A DNA stretch of 44,477 nt from NCBI RefSeq assembly GCF_900141635.1, contig NZ_FSRH01000006.1, positions 1-44,477 on the forward strand. Reading direction: 5' to 3'. The translations under genes and the position numbers were made by a program. This stretch comes from Peptoclostridium litorale DSM 5388. Lineage in GTDB: Bacteria; Bacillota; Clostridia; Peptostreptococcales; Peptostreptococcaceae. Positions 43,627 to 44,477 of this stretch are shown here, in pieces. Below the pieces are notes generated by a model, which had not been told where the DNA came from, searched no databases, and was given only the letters and a program-made list of their open reading frames with translations. The first letter of the stretch is position 1. Each line of letters opens with the position of its first letter.

Positions 43627-44160
43627 CTATTTACTTTGAATCACTTGCGGTGCCAATGCAGAGCTCTTCGATTGGTCAGAGGCATCCTTGTAGTTTTTTA
43701 TTATTCCAGTCGCATGCCCCATAGGACAAACCTGGCACCAGCTTCTAGGCTTGAATATGACTCCCATTGCAATGCCCAGTGCAAGCGACGCGCTCATTAG
43801 CCTGAATATTGCAAAGCTTATCTTTGTAAAATCCCCACCTGAATGGATGAGAGATACCGTAAACATAGCCATCATAAGAAGAAGCAGAGAATTCTTGAAA
43901 TATTTCGTATTCATCCACTTTGGCATGGTCTGATTTAAGCTTATGTTTTTCAAAAACTTTCCGAGAAGCGAACCCCTTGGGCAGTAGTGGGAACAGTGGA
44001 CCTTACCCCTTCCCCTTAAAGCGTGATACATAGGCATTGTCATACATATAAGTCCCAATATTCCAAATCTAAAATCTACAACAGATAACAATAGAAATCC
44101 AACGAGAAAAATCCAAGACCATCCTTGATGCGATTTCACCTTTTTATTTTTCATACCCAT
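43627..44160 (-). CDS. Membrane protein with two [4Fe-4S]-type Cys motifs (NapH/Fer4_5-like)
   Basis: The 177 aa protein has about four membrane helices and two short motifs at the membrane face, CSHYCPRGSLLGK (near residue 65) and WCQVCPMGHATG (near residue 150). These resemble the CxxxCP halves of NapH/CcoG-type (Fer4_5) membrane ferredoxins, although each motif has only two Cys. It could pass electrons across or along the membrane. The ATG at 44160 follows GGGGGG; a longer frame to 44187 has no site. A CsoR/CstR-like operator overlaps its promoter. Partner and pathway unknown. Confidence 0.8.
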   Translation of the reverse strand: MGMKNKKVKSHQGWSWIFLVGFLLLSVVDFRFGILGLICMTMPMYHALRGRGKVHCSHYCPRGSLLGKFLKNISLNQTMPKWMNTKYFKNSLLLLMMAMFTVSLIHSGGDFTKISFAIFRLMSASLALGIAMGVIFKPRSWCQVCPMGHATGIIKNYKDASDQSKSSALAPQVIQSK

Positions 44161-44224
44161 TTCAATACCCCCCTGTTTATATTTCACAACATCGTTTTAT
44201 ATAGTAATTAAAATCGGGTTTCAT

Positions 44225-44241
44225 ATACCCCCTATAGGTAT
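44225..44241. promoter_or_regulatory. CsoR/CstR-like operator
   Basis: ATACCCCCTATAGGTAT resembles the operators of the copper/persulfide-sensing CsoR/CstR/RcnR repressors (ATACCCCCTAxxGGTAT type). It sits right at the predicted transcription start of the Fe-S membrane gene, where binding would block initiation. The regulator gene is not in the window. Confidence 0.5.
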
Positions 44242-44242
44242 T

Positions 44243-44270
44243 ATTATAGTGTATTTTTATTTTTTGTCAA
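44243..44270 (-). promoter_or_regulatory. Promoter of the Fe-S membrane protein gene
   Basis: TTGACA (44265-44270), 16 nt and TATAAT (44243-44248) on the minus strand. Confidence 0.8.
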
Positions 44271-44295
44271 CTCTTTTTAATTTCAAAAAAGTATT

Positions 44296-44334
44296 AGAGC
44301 CTGATAATCAACATTTCATCGATCATCAGGCTCT
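44296..44334 (-). terminator. Terminator of the gene entering from the right edge
   Basis: AGAGCCTGAT / ATCAGGCTCT, a perfect 10-bp stem with a 19-nt loop, then TAATACTTTTTTG on the minus strand, 42 nt after the stop at 44376. Confidence 0.8.
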
Positions 44335-44375
44335 CAAGAATCGGTCTGACAGCTACTTGCACTTTCCTTGTTCAT

Positions 44376-44477
44376 TTAACACCTTGCCTTTATTTCTTTT
44401 TTCAAATCTTCGTGTTCTTTCTTTGAAGATTTGAAGACTACGTTTGTTGCAGTTGTTGCAGTTGTTGCAGTTGTTGC
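44376..44477 (-). CDS. 3' end of an unknown gene with Ala-Thr-Thr repeats (truncated by window)
   Basis: The frame is open from the window edge to a TAA at 44376-44378 and gives 33 residues. These are repeated Ala-Thr-Thr units, then TNVVFKSSKKEHEDLKKEIKARC. The basic, charged end looks like a short helix. I cannot assign a family. The repeat part is low-complexity, as in linkers of exported or surface proteins. A good terminator after the stop supports a real gene. Direction and frame are supported by the absence of stops and by that terminator. Confidence 0.5.
   Translation of the reverse strand, partial: ATTATTATTATNVVFKSSKKEHEDLKKEIKARC
44443..44477. repeat. 9-bp tandem repeat (unit GTTGTTGCA), runs off the window
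   Basis: About four head-to-tail copies, the first imperfect. The 9-nt unit keeps the reading frame and encodes Ala-Thr-Thr on the minus strand, so copy-number change would alter protein length without a frameshift. Confidence 0.85.

Noticed and set aside
44443-44477. Start of a CRISPR array
   Set aside because: The unit is 9 bp with no spacers; it is a codon-phased tandem repeat.

Overview
The window looks like a chromosomal segment of an anaerobic, low-to-moderate-GC, amino-acid-fermenting member of the Clostridia, most like Peptostreptococcaceae such as Peptoclostridium (Eubacterium acidaminophilum group). This rests on a glycine reductase cluster with selenocysteine-encoding UGA codons, a HesB-like selenoprotein, an [FeFe]-hydrogenase-like sensor, a pyrophosphate-type phosphofructokinase, T-box, TPP, glycine and L20 leader RNAs, and clostridial promoters and Shine-Dalgarno sites. 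Species assignment is inference. Most genes are on the minus strand.

Layout. 1-297: 3' end of an IS3-family insertion sequence. 352-3185: an RNA methyltransferase and a KtrA/KtrB-type potassium uptake pair. 3309-7019: rplT-rpmI-infC behind an L20-type leader, and thrS behind a T-box leader. 7157-8314: a small alarmone synthetase (plus) facing a HesB-like selenoprotein (minus) that is visible only if UGA is read as Sec. 8357-11218: an intact but apparently catalytically dead HsdR homologue. 11298-14293: a SpoIIE/PP2C phosphatase and an [FeFe]-hydrogenase-like PAS protein. 14447-18873: a GME-fold-like gene, then grdE-grdA-grdB (read right to left) behind a glycine riboswitch; both grdA and grdB contain an in-frame UGA. 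19061-24124: degV, trmL, DUF2225, vanW, nth, DUF503 and tetR as one likely operon. 24189-28020: tatD, then a TPP-riboswitch-controlled thiamine-precursor ABC transporter with a UPF0045 protein. 28033-34406: nfo, an ArsR-like regulator, a TGS/SAD nucleoside kinase, a TIM-barrel protein, lepB coupled to a HEPN-like helical protein, and a membrane-anchored MltG-like stub. 34395-40197: a periplasmic-sensor GGDEF/EAL protein, a chemotaxis receptor and PPi-PFK. 40511-43608: a second, divergent glycine riboswitch with an intrinsic terminator, then lipS1-lipS2-lipM-like genes. 43627-44477: a membrane [4Fe-4S] protein with a CsoR/CstR-like operator and the tail of a repeat-containing gene.

How it fits together. 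Glycine appears to be sensed at two places: at grdEAB (glycine reduction to acetyl phosphate) and at an operon for building the lipoyl cofactor, which the H protein of the glycine cleavage system needs. That would tie reductive and oxidative glycine use to one metabolite. Three selenoproteins in the window show active Sec decoding. Component C of glycine reductase (grdC, grdD), thioredoxin genes and gcv genes are not in the window.

The most unusual items are the glycine-riboswitch/LipS1-LipS2-LipM operon, the degenerate HsdR homologue with every catalytic motif altered, the stand-alone HEPN-like protein overlapping lepB, and the HesB-like selenoprotein.
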